A stretch of 64,000 nt of DNA from Cohnella phaseoli (GTDB taxonomy: Bacteria; Bacillota; Bacilli; Paenibacillales; Paenibacillaceae). Shown here piece after piece: positions 35,142 through 44,362 of the stretch (position 1 is its first letter; each line of letters opens with the position of its first letter). The notes below the pieces were generated by a model. The model did not search any database. It was not told where the DNA came from and saw nothing but the letters and a program-made list of their open reading frames with translations. The stretch covers positions 62,001-126,000 of the forward strand of contig NZ_QRDZ01000012.1 of assembly GCF_003386235.1 (NCBI RefSeq). Direction: 5' to 3'. Position numbers and translations under genes: made by a program.

Positions 35142-35927
35142 ATGATCGATATTCATACGCATATTTTGCCGGGCCTTGACGATGGGGCAGCGGATTGGAA
35201 CGATACATTGAGCATGGCCAAAGCGGCCGCGGCCGAAGGCATAACGAAGCTGATCTCTACGCCTCATCATGCGAACGGTCGTTACGATAACCCGGCTGTG
35301 GAAGTTCGGGCACACGTTAACCGAACGAATGAGCGTTTGGCGGATGCAGGCGTTCCCGTCACGGTCGCGCCGGGGCAGGAAATTCGCGTGCATGGAGACC
35401 TTCTGGAGGCATGGCATAGGGGGGAACTGCTGACGCTGGCCGATTCCGCTTACGTGTTGATCGAAATGCCTTTCTCGCACGTCCCCAAGGATATGAAAGA
35501 GCTGATCCATGAGCTTGGCGTGCTGCGCCTGCGGCCGATTATCGCGCATCCTGAGCGCAATGCGGAAATCGTCAAGCATCCTCGTCTGCTTGCCGAACTG
35601 GTCGAGCTCGGCGCCTGCGCGCAAATGACGACGCATTCGCTGTTGGGCGACTTCGGGAGGCAGGTCCGGCAAGCCGCATGGACGCTGTGCGAGAGCGGGC
35701 TCATTCACGTTGTGTCGTCGGACGCCCACCATCATGAGCGAAGGGGGTTTCGAATGCGGGAGGCCTATGGGGCGATTCGCCAGCGCATGGGCGAACCATG
35801 GGAGGCGTATTACAAGCGCAATGCCCGATGCGTTGCCGACGACATGCCCTTCGATAGTCCTCCGTCGGCCACGGCGTCGGATACTTTATTGAGACGCTTG
35901 CTCTCCTTTTTTACCGGGTCATCGTGA
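35142..35927 (+). CDS. Tyrosine-protein phosphatase, CpsB/YwqE (PHP) type
   Basis: 261 residues, ATG 35142 after AAGGGGGCGACG. PHP-type phosphatase: MIDIHTHILPGLDDGA at the start, ISTPHH near residue 46, IIAHPERN near 144 and VVSSDAHHHERRG near 190. These residues bind metals. In Gram-positive polymer clusters this enzyme dephosphorylates the BY-kinase tail (encoded at 37956) and so controls chain synthesis. First gene of the exopolysaccharide region. Confidence 0.93.
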   Translation: MIDIHTHILPGLDDGAADWNDTLSMAKAAAAEGITKLISTPHHANGRYDNPAVEVRAHVNRTNERLADAGVPVTVAPGQEIRVHGDLLEAWHRGELLTLADSAYVLIEMPFSHVPKDMKELIHELGVLRLRPIIAHPERNAEIVKHPRLLAELVELGACAQMTTHSLLGDFGRQVRQAAWTLCESGLIHVVSSDAHHHERRGFRMREAYGAIRQRMGEPWEAYYKRNARCVADDMPFDSPPSATASDTLLRRLLSFFTGSS

Positions 35928-36030
35928 TAATCGGAACGAAATTAATGCTGGAGAAGCAAGTAACCGGTGAAGCAATCGGGACTCGAAAAGACGAACGGGC
36001 GACAGATGACGACCGAATAGGAGGAAAATT

Positions 36031-36138
36031 ATGAAAAAAGGAATAAGCGAAGGGGAAGATTCGGGCAAATTGCCGAATTTTTTTAGATTTCAATCCAATT
36101 GTAAGCGATTCCAAATTGACGATGTTTTTAGTGGGTAA
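36031..36138 (+). CDS. Possible 35-residue leader peptide in the polysaccharide operon
   Basis: A short frame MKKGISEGEDSGKLPNFFRF... (35 residues) has an excellent ribosome site AGGAGG (36019-36024) 6 bases before ATG 36031. A stem-loop with a T-run lies inside its codons (36060-36084), which is the layout of a translated attenuator. A 29-codon frame from ATG 35945 ends at TGA 36032-36034, overlapping this start by 4 bases. No homologue is recognised; only the ribosome site and context support it. Confidence 0.35.
   Translation: MKKGISEGEDSGKLPNFFRFQSNCKRFQIDDVFSG
36060..36084 (+). terminator. Attenuator-like stem-loop with T-run
   Basis: TTCGGGCAAATTGCCGAA folds into a short stem with one bulged G and is followed by seven T. 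It lies 130 bases behind the phosphatase gene and before the chain-length genes. The rest of the gap (36139-36600) holds no credible gene; a weak promoter (TTGAAT about 36475, TACTTA 17 bases later) is possible. Confidence 0.45.
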
Positions 36139-36600
36139 AACGTTGCATCCCTCCGTAAAATGGTTGAATCCTCCTAGAGATTTTCGAATGACTGTCCTAA
36201 GTCCCTCTTTTCCCATGTTTGAAATCGCCTTTTTTCTCGGCTTAGAGTCTGAACCATCGGCACGAATATTCGAAATCCTTGACTGGGCAAGGGCGGGCGA
36301 AAGCGGGTTCGTTTCTGAACGGCGGGTCTATAGTCTGAATAGGACCTCGCGGAAGTAGAGCGCTTCCATTGAACGAAACGACGCCTTGGCACTCTGAATA
36401 GTCGGTTTTCCGGTTGCGGTCGACTTCTAAAAATGAGCAGGAATGGCTAATAGGCATCATGTCTTTAATCCCTCTTGAATTTCGATTTTCTATGTCATAC
36501 TTAGTTCAAATCGCGGCGAACCCGGTTGACGACGACTCGATGACGAATCGGTTAGAGGAGAAAAGTTCAAAACTTCTACCGCAAGCGAAGGTGATTGGAG

Positions 36601-36945
36601 ATGAACGTTTCGAATCCGGCGCTGAAGCAGAAGCAGGAGAGGCTTAAGCTTTTTTTGGAAAGACTCTCGCAGGACGCTTCTCTGAGCCGCCGACACGACT
36701 CCGCAAGCGCGTGGTCGTGGGAAGAGCTTCTGGCCTACACCGGATACGATCCCCGGGATGGAACGGTCGACGTGGCCGAGCTTGTTTCCCTGACGTTAGG
36801 GAAGCTTGGAATAGAGGCCGACGCAAAGACGATGGTGGAGTATATTTTGAATGGCGGAACGATCAGAGACTTTATGAACGTCGCGTGGCATAGACCGGAA
36901 GCGGCCGATATGAACGACTCCGGCCAAGCTTGCGACGATGGATAG
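36601..36945 (+). CDS. Hypothetical 114-residue protein of the polysaccharide region
   Basis: ATG 36601 is favoured by AAGGTGA 6 bases upstream; TTG 36595 is an alternative. The protein is soluble and mainly helical: a charged N-terminal helix (KQKQERLKLFLERL), then WSWEELLAYTGYDPRDGTVDV and a C-terminal helix region (MVEYILNGGTIRDFM). No signal peptide or membrane segment. It lies between the phosphatase and the chain-length regulator on the same strand. No family is recognised. The following 36946-37219 contains an unsupported short frame and the ribosome site of the next gene. Confidence 0.55.
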   Translation: MNVSNPALKQKQERLKLFLERLSQDASLSRRHDSASAWSWEELLAYTGYDPRDGTVDVAELVSLTLGKLGIEADAKTMVEYILNGGTIRDFMNVAWHRPEAADMNDSGQACDDG

Positions 36946-37219
36946 GCGATTTTGTTTGTTCGTGAAACGAATGGATTTGTCGGATGGAGCGGCGCTTCGT
37001 CCGGATCATTTCGATCATGCAGGGCCGGGGAAATTGCGTTCTATTCCCTTCAGCACGATCTCCGATAAAAACGACATGCTCCGATCAAAGGACGATGCAG
37101 TCGTTTTTAATTGGCCCAAAAGTTCTCGTTTTGAATAACTTTTAAATTTTATTATTCTAATCGAACTGATTTTCGAATTCTGAAGAGCAAGAAAACTTAC
37201 AAGCGACGGAGGAAAAAAG

Positions 37220-37969
37220 ATGGAACTGAAACAATACTGGCTCATCGTCAAAAAAAGACTGCTCCTGATCGCCCTGATCGCAACCGTCGTCTGCTTGAGC
37301 GTCGGCATCTATTCCTACTACTTCATCGCGCCGCAATATCAGGCATCGGCCAAGCTGATCGTCAACCAGTACAAGGAAAGCAGCTCTTTGCTTCCCAGCA
37401 TCGATGTCGGTTCCATCAATTCCACCATCGGCCTCATCAAAACCTACAAAGAAATTATTAAGACGCCGCGCATTATGAAAAGCGTCAGCAAGGATTATCC
37501 AGAGCTGAACCTGTCGTATGGCGAACTGATCAGCAAGGTGAGCGTAAGCTCGGTGAATGAAACGCAGGTCATGTCGATCTCCGTCCGCGACCATTCCTAC
37601 GAGCGGGCGGCCAAGGCGGCCAACGCTGTGGCGGTCGTTTTCCAGAAATCGGTCCCCGAGCTGATGAAGGTCGACAACGTGTCCATTCTGGATTTTGCCG
37701 ATCCCCAAGAAGCTCGCGGTCCGGTCGCTCCAAATCCGAACATGAACATCGCAGCCGCGCTCCTTCTGTCGCTCATGCTCGGCGTGGGTCTCGCTTTCCT
37801 GCTGGAATATTTGGACGACACGATCAAAACGGAGGAGGACATTGAAACGCTGTTCCAAGTTCCGGTGCTGACCGCGATTCCGAGGTTCAAAGAGAAGGAC
37901 TCTTCCGATCGAGGAAACGGCAAAGTGCAGTTGCAAACGAACAGGAGGGAAAACCATGTCTCGTTATAA
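37220..37969 (+). CDS. Chain-length regulator / BY-kinase activator (Wzz, YwqC/CapA type)
   Basis: 249 residues, ATG 37220 after GGAGGAAAAAAG. Two membrane segments frame an extracellular domain: residues ~16-37 (LLLIALIATVVCLSVGIYSY) and ~177-196 (AAALLLSLMLGVGLAFLLEY). The motif before the second helix, PNPNMNIAA with a nearby Pro, is the Wzz Pro/Gly-rich pattern. The cytoplasmic tail activates the separate tyrosine kinase encoded next, with which it overlaps by 14 bases. It controls polymer length and export. Confidence 0.93.
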   Translation: MELKQYWLIVKKRLLLIALIATVVCLSVGIYSYYFIAPQYQASAKLIVNQYKESSSLLPSIDVGSINSTIGLIKTYKEIIKTPRIMKSVSKDYPELNLSYGELISKVSVSSVNETQVMSISVRDHSYERAAKAANAVAVVFQKSVPELMKVDNVSILDFADPQEARGPVAPNPNMNIAAALLLSLMLGVGLAFLLEYLDDTIKTEEDIETLFQVPVLTAIPRFKEKDSSDRGNGKVQLQTNRRENHVSL

Positions 37970-38642
37970 GTGGAGCGTCATTACGGACGCGAATCCCAAA
38001 TCCCCGATCTCCGAAGGGTACCGAATGCTGAGGACCAACGTCGAGTATTCGGCGATCGACCAGACGCTGCAAGTGATCGTGGTCACCTCTTCCAAGCCGG
38101 GAGAAGGCAAAAGTACGACGTGCGCCAATCTGGCCGTCGCTTACGCCCAGACAAGCAAGAAGGTGCTGCTGATCGATGCGGATATGCGTAAGCCGTCGCA
38201 GCATCATCTGTTCGGAAAATCGAACCGGCTCGGCCTAACGACCGCCCTATTCCGGCAAAAGGAACTGCAGGACGTGATCCAGCAAACAAATACCGACGAT
38301 CTGGCGATCATCTCTGCCGGTCCGACGCCGCCGAATCCGTCGGAATTGCTAGCTTCCAAGCGGATGGCCGCGTTGCTGGAGACCGCGAGGGAACGATACG
38401 ACGTCGTGATCATCGACACGCCTCCGCTGATGTACGTAACGGACGCGCAGATTGCGGCCGCCCAGAGCGACGGAGTCATTCTCGTCGTCGAAGCAGGCAA
38501 AGTGAAGAAAGACGTCGCGCTTAGAGCGAAAGCGTCACTGGACCATGTGAAGGCCAGATTGATCGGCGTCGTGCTCAACAACGTTCCGCGTAAACACTCG
38601 GATAGCTATTACTACTATTACGGCGATCGAAACGATGCCTGA
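37956..38642 (+). CDS. Bacterial tyrosine kinase, CpsD/YwqD type
   Basis: 228 residues. Walker A SSKPGEGKST with Lys52, Walker A' VLLIDADMRKP, and Walker B VVIIDTPPLMYVTDAQIA mark the BY-kinase family. The C-terminus carries a tyrosine cluster (SDSYYYYYGDR), the autophosphorylation site. It pairs with the membrane activator upstream and is reversed by the phosphatase at 35142. Also acts on sugar nucleotide enzymes such as UDP-glucose dehydrogenase in Bacillus, and such a gene is present at 51767. Confidence 0.96.
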   Translation: MSRYKWSVITDANPKSPISEGYRMLRTNVEYSAIDQTLQVIVVTSSKPGEGKSTTCANLAVAYAQTSKKVLLIDADMRKPSQHHLFGKSNRLGLTTALFRQKELQDVIQQTNTDDLAIISAGPTPPNPSELLASKRMAALLETARERYDVVIIDTPPLMYVTDAQIAAAQSDGVILVVEAGKVKKDVALRAKASLDHVKARLIGVVLNNVPRKHSDSYYYYYGDRNDA

Positions 38643-38790
38643 GCGAAGGCTTTAGGCGAGGAACGCTTGCACGTAAGGTAATGTCTCCTGCACCTCTATC
38701 ACCGGAGGCACTCGGTCATGCTGTGGGTCAGCCGACCTTAGACGTATATCGTCGAGGGTGTGACGTGAGGAAGGGTTCGATGCCCATGTT

Positions 38791-39036
38791 AGGAAGTCAA
38801 AAAGTCCAATTTTGATCACGAAGAGGTTCGAGGAAGCAGATTCGGCGTCGAATCTTGAATTCAGCCGGATCTTCCGGTACTCATGTAGGTTTGCCTACAC
38901 TCCGTTCCTCATCACCGGTCTTCATCCAACCTTCTCGGTGCTGAAAATCGAACTTTTTAACCCTGATTTGCAAGGAAGTCCAAAAGTCCAATTTTAATCA
39001 CGAAGAGGTTCAGAGAAGCGGATTCGGCATTGAATC
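38791..39036. repeat. Intergenic element with 64-bp direct repeat
   Basis: The 426-base gap 38643-39068 has no convincing gene. Two 64-bp segments, 38791-38854 and 38973-39036, are direct repeats with 56 identical bases; both contain AAAAGTCCAATTTT and ATCACGAAGAGGTTC. Between them is a hairpin TGTAGG-TTTG-CCTACA near 38885-38900. A 16-base stretch GAAAATCGAACTTTTT at 38943 recurs at 59059, so this seems to be a dispersed family. The front part (38643-38790) is open in two frames with no ribosome site. Confidence 0.7.
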
Positions 39037-39068
39037 AGACATAAATCAAAAGGATAGGTGAGATCAAA

Positions 39069-39974
39069 ATGGTGAGAGTGAAAAAAGCGATTATTCCCGC
39101 CGCAGGTCTCGGCACCCGTTTTTTGCCGGCCACGAAAGCGATGCCCAAAGAGATGCTTCCCATTGTTGATAAGCCGACCATCCAATATATCGTCGAGGAA
39201 GCGATCGAGTCCGGCGTCGAGGACATTATCGTCGTCACAGGCAAAGGCAAACGGGCGATCGAAGACCATTTCGACATCGCGTTCGAGCTGGAGCACACGC
39301 TGGAGGAGAAAGGGAAGCTGGACATTTTGGAGAAGGTCCGCAAATCCTCCCAGGTCAATCTGCACTATATCCGGCAAAAAGAGCCCAAAGGGCTGGGACA
39401 CGCCGTATGGTGCGCGCGCAACTTCATCGGCGACGAGCCGTTCGCGGTATTGCTCGGGGACGATATCGTAGAGGCCGAGGTGCCTTGCACCCGGCAGTTG
39501 ATCGAACAGTTCGAGCATACGGGTCGTTCGATCATCGGCGTGCAGACGGTAGGCGTAGATCAGACGCACCGCTATGGCATCGTCGATCCGGGCGAAAGGA
39601 CGGGGCAGCTGTACCGGGTCAACCGCTTCGTGGAGAAGCCGCCTCAAGGACAAGCTCCCTCCAATCTGGCCATTATGGGCCGGTACGTGCTGACGCCCGA
39701 AATTTTCGAATATTTGGGCCGGCACGAGCTGGGCGCGGGCGGAGAAATCCAACTAACCGACGCGATTCAGAAATTGAACGAGGATCAGGGCGTTTACGCG
39801 TACGATTTCCAAGGCGTCCGGTACGACGTGGGCGAGAAGATCGGCTTCATAATGACGACGATCAATTTCGCGCTGCGCAATCGCGAATTAAGGCACGTAT
39901 TGATGACAGAACTGGAGGAGATCATGGACCGCGAACTGGTGAAGCAATTAATTTCGGGAAGGGGCGATACCTGA
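39069..39974 (+). CDS. galU: UTP-glucose-1-phosphate uridylyltransferase
   Basis: 301 residues, ATG 39069 after AAAGGATAGGTGAG. N-terminal nucleotide-binding motif KAIIPAAGLGTRFLPATKAMPKEMLPI, then VEEAIESGVEDIIVVTGKGKRAIEDHFD, LLGDDIVEAE and RFVEKPPQ are all GalU features; the length is standard. It makes UDP-glucose for the priming step and for the UDP-glucose dehydrogenase at 51767. Its stop shares bases with the next start (TGATG). Confidence 0.97.
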   Translation: MVRVKKAIIPAAGLGTRFLPATKAMPKEMLPIVDKPTIQYIVEEAIESGVEDIIVVTGKGKRAIEDHFDIAFELEHTLEEKGKLDILEKVRKSSQVNLHYIRQKEPKGLGHAVWCARNFIGDEPFAVLLGDDIVEAEVPCTRQLIEQFEHTGRSIIGVQTVGVDQTHRYGIVDPGERTGQLYRVNRFVEKPPQGQAPSNLAIMGRYVLTPEIFEYLGRHELGAGGEIQLTDAIQKLNEDQGVYAYDFQGVRYDVGEKIGFIMTTINFALRNRELRHVLMTELEEIMDRELVKQLISGRGDT

Positions 39975-40678
39975 TGAATACCGGTCCGCATTACCGGGAC
40001 GAAGCGATAGGAGGAGCATCTTCGAATTACCGCCCGACTGTCCTGCGCAAACGGGAAACGCGGAGGACATTCTCCCTCTATTCCGCGATGAAGCGGACCG
40101 TCGACCTGATCGGATCGCTGACGGGGCTGGTGCTGATAAGTCCGATGCTGGCCGTCGCCGCTGCGTTGATCAAGTGGGAGGACCCGCAAGGTCCGGTTAT
40201 TTTTCGCCAAACGAGAATCGGCAAGGACGGGAAACCCTTTTGCATGTACAAGCTTCGCTCGATGTATACCGATGCGGAAGACAAGCTGAAGGAGCTGCTC
40301 GACCGCAACGAGATCAACGGCGCGATGTTCAAAATGAAGGAAGATCCGCGTGTGACAAAGATCGGCAGGTTCATTCGCAAGACGAGCATCGATGAGCTGC
40401 CGCAATTGTTCAACGTGATCAAAGGCGAAATGTCGCTCGTCGGCCCCCGGCCCCCTCTACCCAGGGAAGTGGAGGAATACACGGAGCGCGACAAAAGACG
40501 GCTATCCGTCACGCCGGGCTGTACGGGATTGTGGCAGGTAAGCGGAAGAAGCAGTCTCAGCTTTAAGGAAATGGTCGAGCTTGACATCGCCTATATCGAG
40601 AAGAGATGTCTCTGGTTCGATCTCAAAATCATGCTGAGAACGTTTAAGGCCGTTGCCGGCTCCCGGGACGCATTCTAA
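39974..40678 (+). CDS. Undecaprenyl-phosphate sugar phosphotransferase (priming glycosyltransferase)
   Basis: 234 residues from ATG 39974. One membrane helix (TVDLIGSLTGLVLISPMLAVA) then the catalytic domain of the bacterial sugar transferase family: GPVIFRQTRIGKDGKPFCMYKLRSM, KTSIDELPQLFNVIKGEMSLVGPRPPLP and TPGCTGLWQVSGRS. This is the short polyisoprenyl-phosphate hexose-1-phosphate transferase form without an N-terminal CoA-binding region. It loads the first sugar (glucose or galactose phosphate is usual) onto the lipid carrier and so starts each repeat unit. Confidence 0.95.
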   Translation: MNTGPHYRDEAIGGASSNYRPTVLRKRETRRTFSLYSAMKRTVDLIGSLTGLVLISPMLAVAAALIKWEDPQGPVIFRQTRIGKDGKPFCMYKLRSMYTDAEDKLKELLDRNEINGAMFKMKEDPRVTKIGRFIRKTSIDELPQLFNVIKGEMSLVGPRPPLPREVEEYTERDKRRLSVTPGCTGLWQVSGRSSLSFKEMVELDIAYIEKRCLWFDLKIMLRTFKAVAGSRDAF

Positions 40679-40699
40679 ACAGACAACGGAGGCGATACA

Positions 40700-41818
40700 A
40701 TGGCGAAAATCCTTCATCTGTCCGAGTTTACGAAGGGCGGAGTCGAAACTCATCTTAACGAGGTCATGAAGCACCAGGCCGGTCATCACGACATTTATTT
40801 GATGGCCTCCGAGCATAACTCCAACCGACATTCGCTGCAGATCAGTCCCGAGCGTCTCATTTTGTATCCTTACAGGCGGAAGCCGGCCTATTTTCTTAGA
40901 GCAATGATGGAGATTCGCAAAAAGATTCACGAGCTTCAGCCGGATATTGTACATGTGCACGGGACGTTCGCGGGCGTTTTTCTGCGAACGCTATTTTTTT
41001 TCAAGAGGAAGCGTCCCGTCATCGTCTATTGCTCGCACGGCTGGGCTTTTCTGATGGATACTAAATCCTGGAAGCGCAAGCTGTTCGCATGGGCGGAGAA
41101 GATACTGTCGCTGCGAACGGACGCCATTATCCACATCTCGAAGCACGAATATGCGATGGCTCTGAATTATGGGCTGCCCCCGCGCAAATCGGTCGTCGTG
41201 TATAACGGCGTGTCCGATGCCTCCGCCGATGCGGGATTCTCGCCCATTCCCGTCAAACCGGACAAGATTAACCTCCTCTTCGTCGGGCGCTTTGATCGGC
41301 AGAAAGGGCTGGATCTTCTGCTCGACGTGTTCAACGAACAGCGATTTCCGCACATCGACCTGTATTTGGCCGGCGATTCCGTGCTGAAACAGAGCGAGCA
41401 CCGGTATCCGGACAACGCGATCCGCCTCGGCTGGGTGGAGCATTCGGAGATCGACCGCTACATGAAAGCCTGCGATGCCATTATCGTTCCGTCCCGCTGG
41501 GAGGGATTCGGCATCGTCGCGATCGAGGCGCTGCGCAACGGCAAGCCGGTCATCGCCAGCAACCGGGGCGCGCTTCCGGAGATTGTTCGACACGGCCTGA
41601 ACGGGTACGTATTCGATTTCGAGCGCAAGGAGCAGCTCGCCGGTATCTTGCAGACGCTGGACAAGCGCAAGCTGGAGGAGATGGGGCAGGCAGGCGAGCT
41701 CATTTTCAACGAGAAATTCCATTCCGGACTCATGAATCAGCAGATCGAACGGCTGTACGATGCGGTTCTGAGCCGGCCGGACGAACGGTATTCCGCAACC
41801 GTCAAGAAATACGTTTAA
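40700..41818 (+). CDS. Glycosyltransferase, GT4 (GT-B fold)
   Basis: 372 residues, ATG 40700 behind ACGGAGGCGATACA. N-terminal domain with LHLSEFTKGGVETHLNEV, a DIVHVHGTFAG strand; C-terminal donor domain LLFVGRFDRQKGLDLLL and the GT4 signature PSRWEGFGIVAIEALRNGKP. It adds one sugar to the lipid-linked unit on the cytoplasmic side. Donor and linkage cannot be told from sequence. Confidence 0.92.
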   Translation: MAKILHLSEFTKGGVETHLNEVMKHQAGHHDIYLMASEHNSNRHSLQISPERLILYPYRRKPAYFLRAMMEIRKKIHELQPDIVHVHGTFAGVFLRTLFFFKRKRPVIVYCSHGWAFLMDTKSWKRKLFAWAEKILSLRTDAIIHISKHEYAMALNYGLPPRKSVVVYNGVSDASADAGFSPIPVKPDKINLLFVGRFDRQKGLDLLLDVFNEQRFPHIDLYLAGDSVLKQSEHRYPDNAIRLGWVEHSEIDRYMKACDAIIVPSRWEGFGIVAIEALRNGKPVIASNRGALPEIVRHGLNGYVFDFERKEQLAGILQTLDKRKLEEMGQAGELIFNEKFHSGLMNQQIERLYDAVLSRPDERYSATVKKYV

Positions 41819-41848
41819 GCGCGGGAGTGGAGAGCAGGTGAATGAAAC

Positions 41849-43195
41849 ATGCGCAAAGATCCGGCAATGTCCGGGGTCATGGACGGCAAAACCGGCGGCA
41901 ACCAGTTGCTCTGGGCGCTGTATCTCGTTTTCTTGCTGTTGCTGACCGTCTATCAGGATTTCCCGTTAGTCAATGTCATCGGCGAAATCGGGCGCTCGCC
42001 GATCATTTTGCTGCTTCCGCTGTTTGTTGCCTGCGAGGCGGCGCTGCTCGCCAAGCATAAGCGGGTGATGCACGGTTCGAAGCTGCAGCGGTATTTGCTC
42101 GTTTTTATCGTTTATTTGAGCTTGATCAGCGTCGCTTACGTGCTCGCGCAATTTTTGCAAGGCAGCTACAGCTTCGGGCAGGAGAACCTGCTGGGTAAGG
42201 CGGTCAAGGTGCTGACCTATTTCGTGCTGATTTTGCTCTACGTCAGGCATATGCAGCTGCTGTTCGCGAAGATTGCCAGCAGGCGCGTGCTTTACGCCTG
42301 CTTCTTCGCCGTCGTCGCTCTGCTGGCGGTCATAATGGCGGCGGAGCTGGCAAGCATTCCGAACGCGCTGGCGCCGTTGCATGCGGGTAGCCAACCTTAC
42401 TGGCGGGTCAGGCTGCTCACCTCGGAGAGCAGCACGACCGGTACGATCGTTGTCGTCTATTCGGCGATTATCGTCTATTTATCCCGGTATTTGAGCGGAC
42501 CGGCCAAAGCGCTGTCCTTCGCGTTCGTCGCCGGTTTTTTTCTGTTTTATTTATTCGTGACGGGCTCGAAGGGGTTTCTAATCGTCGTTCTGCTGACGAT
42601 CGTCGTCACGATGGCGAAATTTCTGGATTTTCGGAAGAAGAGAAACTTCCTTCTGCTCTTAGCGGCCGCTGGGGCGATGTACTTGTTCGTTACCCATTTT
42701 TCCGCCGGAGTGCTGGGCTCGTTAAGCAATGACATCGAGAACTACACGTCGTCCTATACGAGAATGGGCACGATTCTCATCGCGCTGGCCACCGTCGCCC
42801 ATCATCCGCTTGGCGTGGGCACGGGAGCTTATTTGATGTATTTCAATCAGTACGTGGACGGTGCGATCGGCGTGATGTCGCGGTTTTATTACGATACGTT
42901 CGGCATCGGTCAGATCAACGCGGGGGAACTGCTGCAGTATTCCGACACGGATCGGAATGTGGGCGTGAAGTCGGGTTTTTTCCAATGGGTGATGTTCGGA
43001 GGAATTGCGGCCGTCGTCTTCTTCTATCAACTTGCCGCAAATCTGCTAGGGAAGGCGAAGACCAGTTCCATCCTGTTTCCCGCATTGATTTTCGTGCTGC
43101 TGTCTCTGCTTTTCGTCGCGCTGGAGATCAAATACGAAATCTGGTTGTTTTTCGCTTTTATTAGCTATGCCACGACAAGGAGGGCGGAGACATGA
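41849..43195 (+). CDS. Wzy-type O-antigen/polysaccharide polymerase (membrane)
   Basis: 448 residues with about 10-12 hydrophobic segments spread along the length and a longer extracytoplasmic loop before the end (LATVAHHPLGVGTGAYLMYF, a region resembling the O-antigen ligase/Wzy_C motif H-P-x-G-x-G). ATG 41849 has AGGTGA 9 bases upstream. Sequence within this family is poorly conserved, but topology and position between glycosyltransferases of a Wzx/Wzy cluster fit a polymerase that joins repeat units outside the membrane. Overlaps the next gene by 4 bases. Confidence 0.8.
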   Translation: MRKDPAMSGVMDGKTGGNQLLWALYLVFLLLLTVYQDFPLVNVIGEIGRSPIILLLPLFVACEAALLAKHKRVMHGSKLQRYLLVFIVYLSLISVAYVLAQFLQGSYSFGQENLLGKAVKVLTYFVLILLYVRHMQLLFAKIASRRVLYACFFAVVALLAVIMAAELASIPNALAPLHAGSQPYWRVRLLTSESSTTGTIVVVYSAIIVYLSRYLSGPAKALSFAFVAGFFLFYLFVTGSKGFLIVVLLTIVVTMAKFLDFRKKRNFLLLLAAAGAMYLFVTHFSAGVLGSLSNDIENYTSSYTRMGTILIALATVAHHPLGVGTGAYLMYFNQYVDGAIGVMSRFYYDTFGIGQINAGELLQYSDTDRNVGVKSGFFQWVMFGGIAAVVFFYQLAANLLGKAKTSSILFPALIFVLLSLLFVALEIKYEIWLFFAFISYATTRRAET

Positions 43196-44349
43196 AAATA
43201 TTGCTCGTATGCAGCGATTTTCCGTATCCTCCGAACCACGGCTTAAGGGTGGATACATGGGGAAGGATCAAGGCGCTCGCCGAGCTCGGCTGCAAGCTGC
43301 ACCTTGTCGTATGCGGCAAGCAGCAGCCTGACGACGCGGACATCAAGGCCGTCAGAAATTACGTCGAGGAGATCGTGCTCTGTCCGCGAAAGAGCAAGCT
43401 CGCCGACGCGCTTCGCGTTACCCCGATGCAGGCTCAATCAAGGGCCGAGCTTGGCCGGATTCCGCTGGCGGACGATTACGATTACGTGCTGCTGGAGGGC
43501 GACTACGTGTACCCGATCCTGGACAATCCGCGGATTAGGCGCGAAAGGGCGATCCTGCGGGTGCACAACGACGAGGCGGTCTATTTCAAGGCGCTGGCGA
43601 GGAGCGCCACAAGCCTGCTTCACAAGCTGTACTATCGGATGGAAAGCGGCAAATTCGCCGCGTTGCAAAAAAAGATGCGGACGAGGATCGACAAGTATCT
43701 GTTCATCTCTAACAAAGAGTTCGAACGGTTCCGCGCGCTCGATCCGACGGCCCAAAGCCTGTTCTTGCCGCCCCCGGTCGACGGAGAGGCATTCCGGGTC
43801 GGCTCGTTTCGGACGCGGCACGTCGTGTTCGTCGGATCGCTGTTCATGCCCAACAACCGGGAAGCGATCGAGTGGTATTTGGCGCATATTCACCCGGGTT
43901 TGCTGGACGTGCCGGGCTACAAGTTCGTCGTGGCCGGCAATAGCCGCAACCAGGGGCTGGGCTGGCTCGAAGCGCACGATCTGACGAATGTTGAAGTTCA
44001 CGACACGCCGGCTAACCTGGAGGACATCTACGCGAACGGTTATCTGTTCGTAAATCCGATGCGCAACGGAGCGGGCGTGAAGCTGAAGACGATCGAAGCG
44101 ATCCAGAACGGCCTGCCGGTCGTCTCGACCTCGGTCGGCTGCGAGGGCACCGGACTGATCGACGGCGAGCATATGCTGCTGGCTGACGAGCCGCGGCATT
44201 TTCTCGGGCACATCAGGACGCTGCTTGCCGATCCTGCCAAAGCTCAAGCTTTGCTGGAGGCGTCGCAGCATTTTATACGCGGGCAATACGACCACAAGGA
44301 AGTTCTCAGAAGGTATCTGCAATCGTTAAATGTCAGGATATCAAGCTAA
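43192..44349 (+). CDS. Glycosyltransferase, GT4-like
   Basis: 385 residues, ATG 43192 with AAGGAGGGCGGAG upstream inside the polymerase end. N-terminal LLVCSDFPYPPNHGLRVDTWGRIKAL, central FVGSLFMPNNREAIEWYLAHI and C-terminal VNPMRNGAGVKLKTIEAIQN, the donor-binding pattern of GT-B enzymes in the Glyco_trans_1_4 group. A cytoplasmic enzyme of repeat-unit assembly with unknown donor. Confidence 0.9.
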   Translation: MKILLVCSDFPYPPNHGLRVDTWGRIKALAELGCKLHLVVCGKQQPDDADIKAVRNYVEEIVLCPRKSKLADALRVTPMQAQSRAELGRIPLADDYDYVLLEGDYVYPILDNPRIRRERAILRVHNDEAVYFKALARSATSLLHKLYYRMESGKFAALQKKMRTRIDKYLFISNKEFERFRALDPTAQSLFLPPPVDGEAFRVGSFRTRHVVFVGSLFMPNNREAIEWYLAHIHPGLLDVPGYKFVVAGNSRNQGLGWLEAHDLTNVEVHDTPANLEDIYANGYLFVNPMRNGAGVKLKTIEAIQNGLPVVSTSVGCEGTGLIDGEHMLLADEPRHFLGHIRTLLADPAKAQALLEASQHFIRGQYDHKEVLRRYLQSLNVRISS

Positions 44350-44362
44350 GCGGGTGAAGCGA

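Noticed and set aside
36938..37138. 66-residue plus-strand frame before the chain-length gene
   Set aside because: No ribosome site, overlaps the previous gene and has no recognisable pattern.
38643..38790. Open frames on both strands before the direct repeats
   Set aside because: No ribosome site or start with spacing, and the segment looks like part of a non-coding repeated element.
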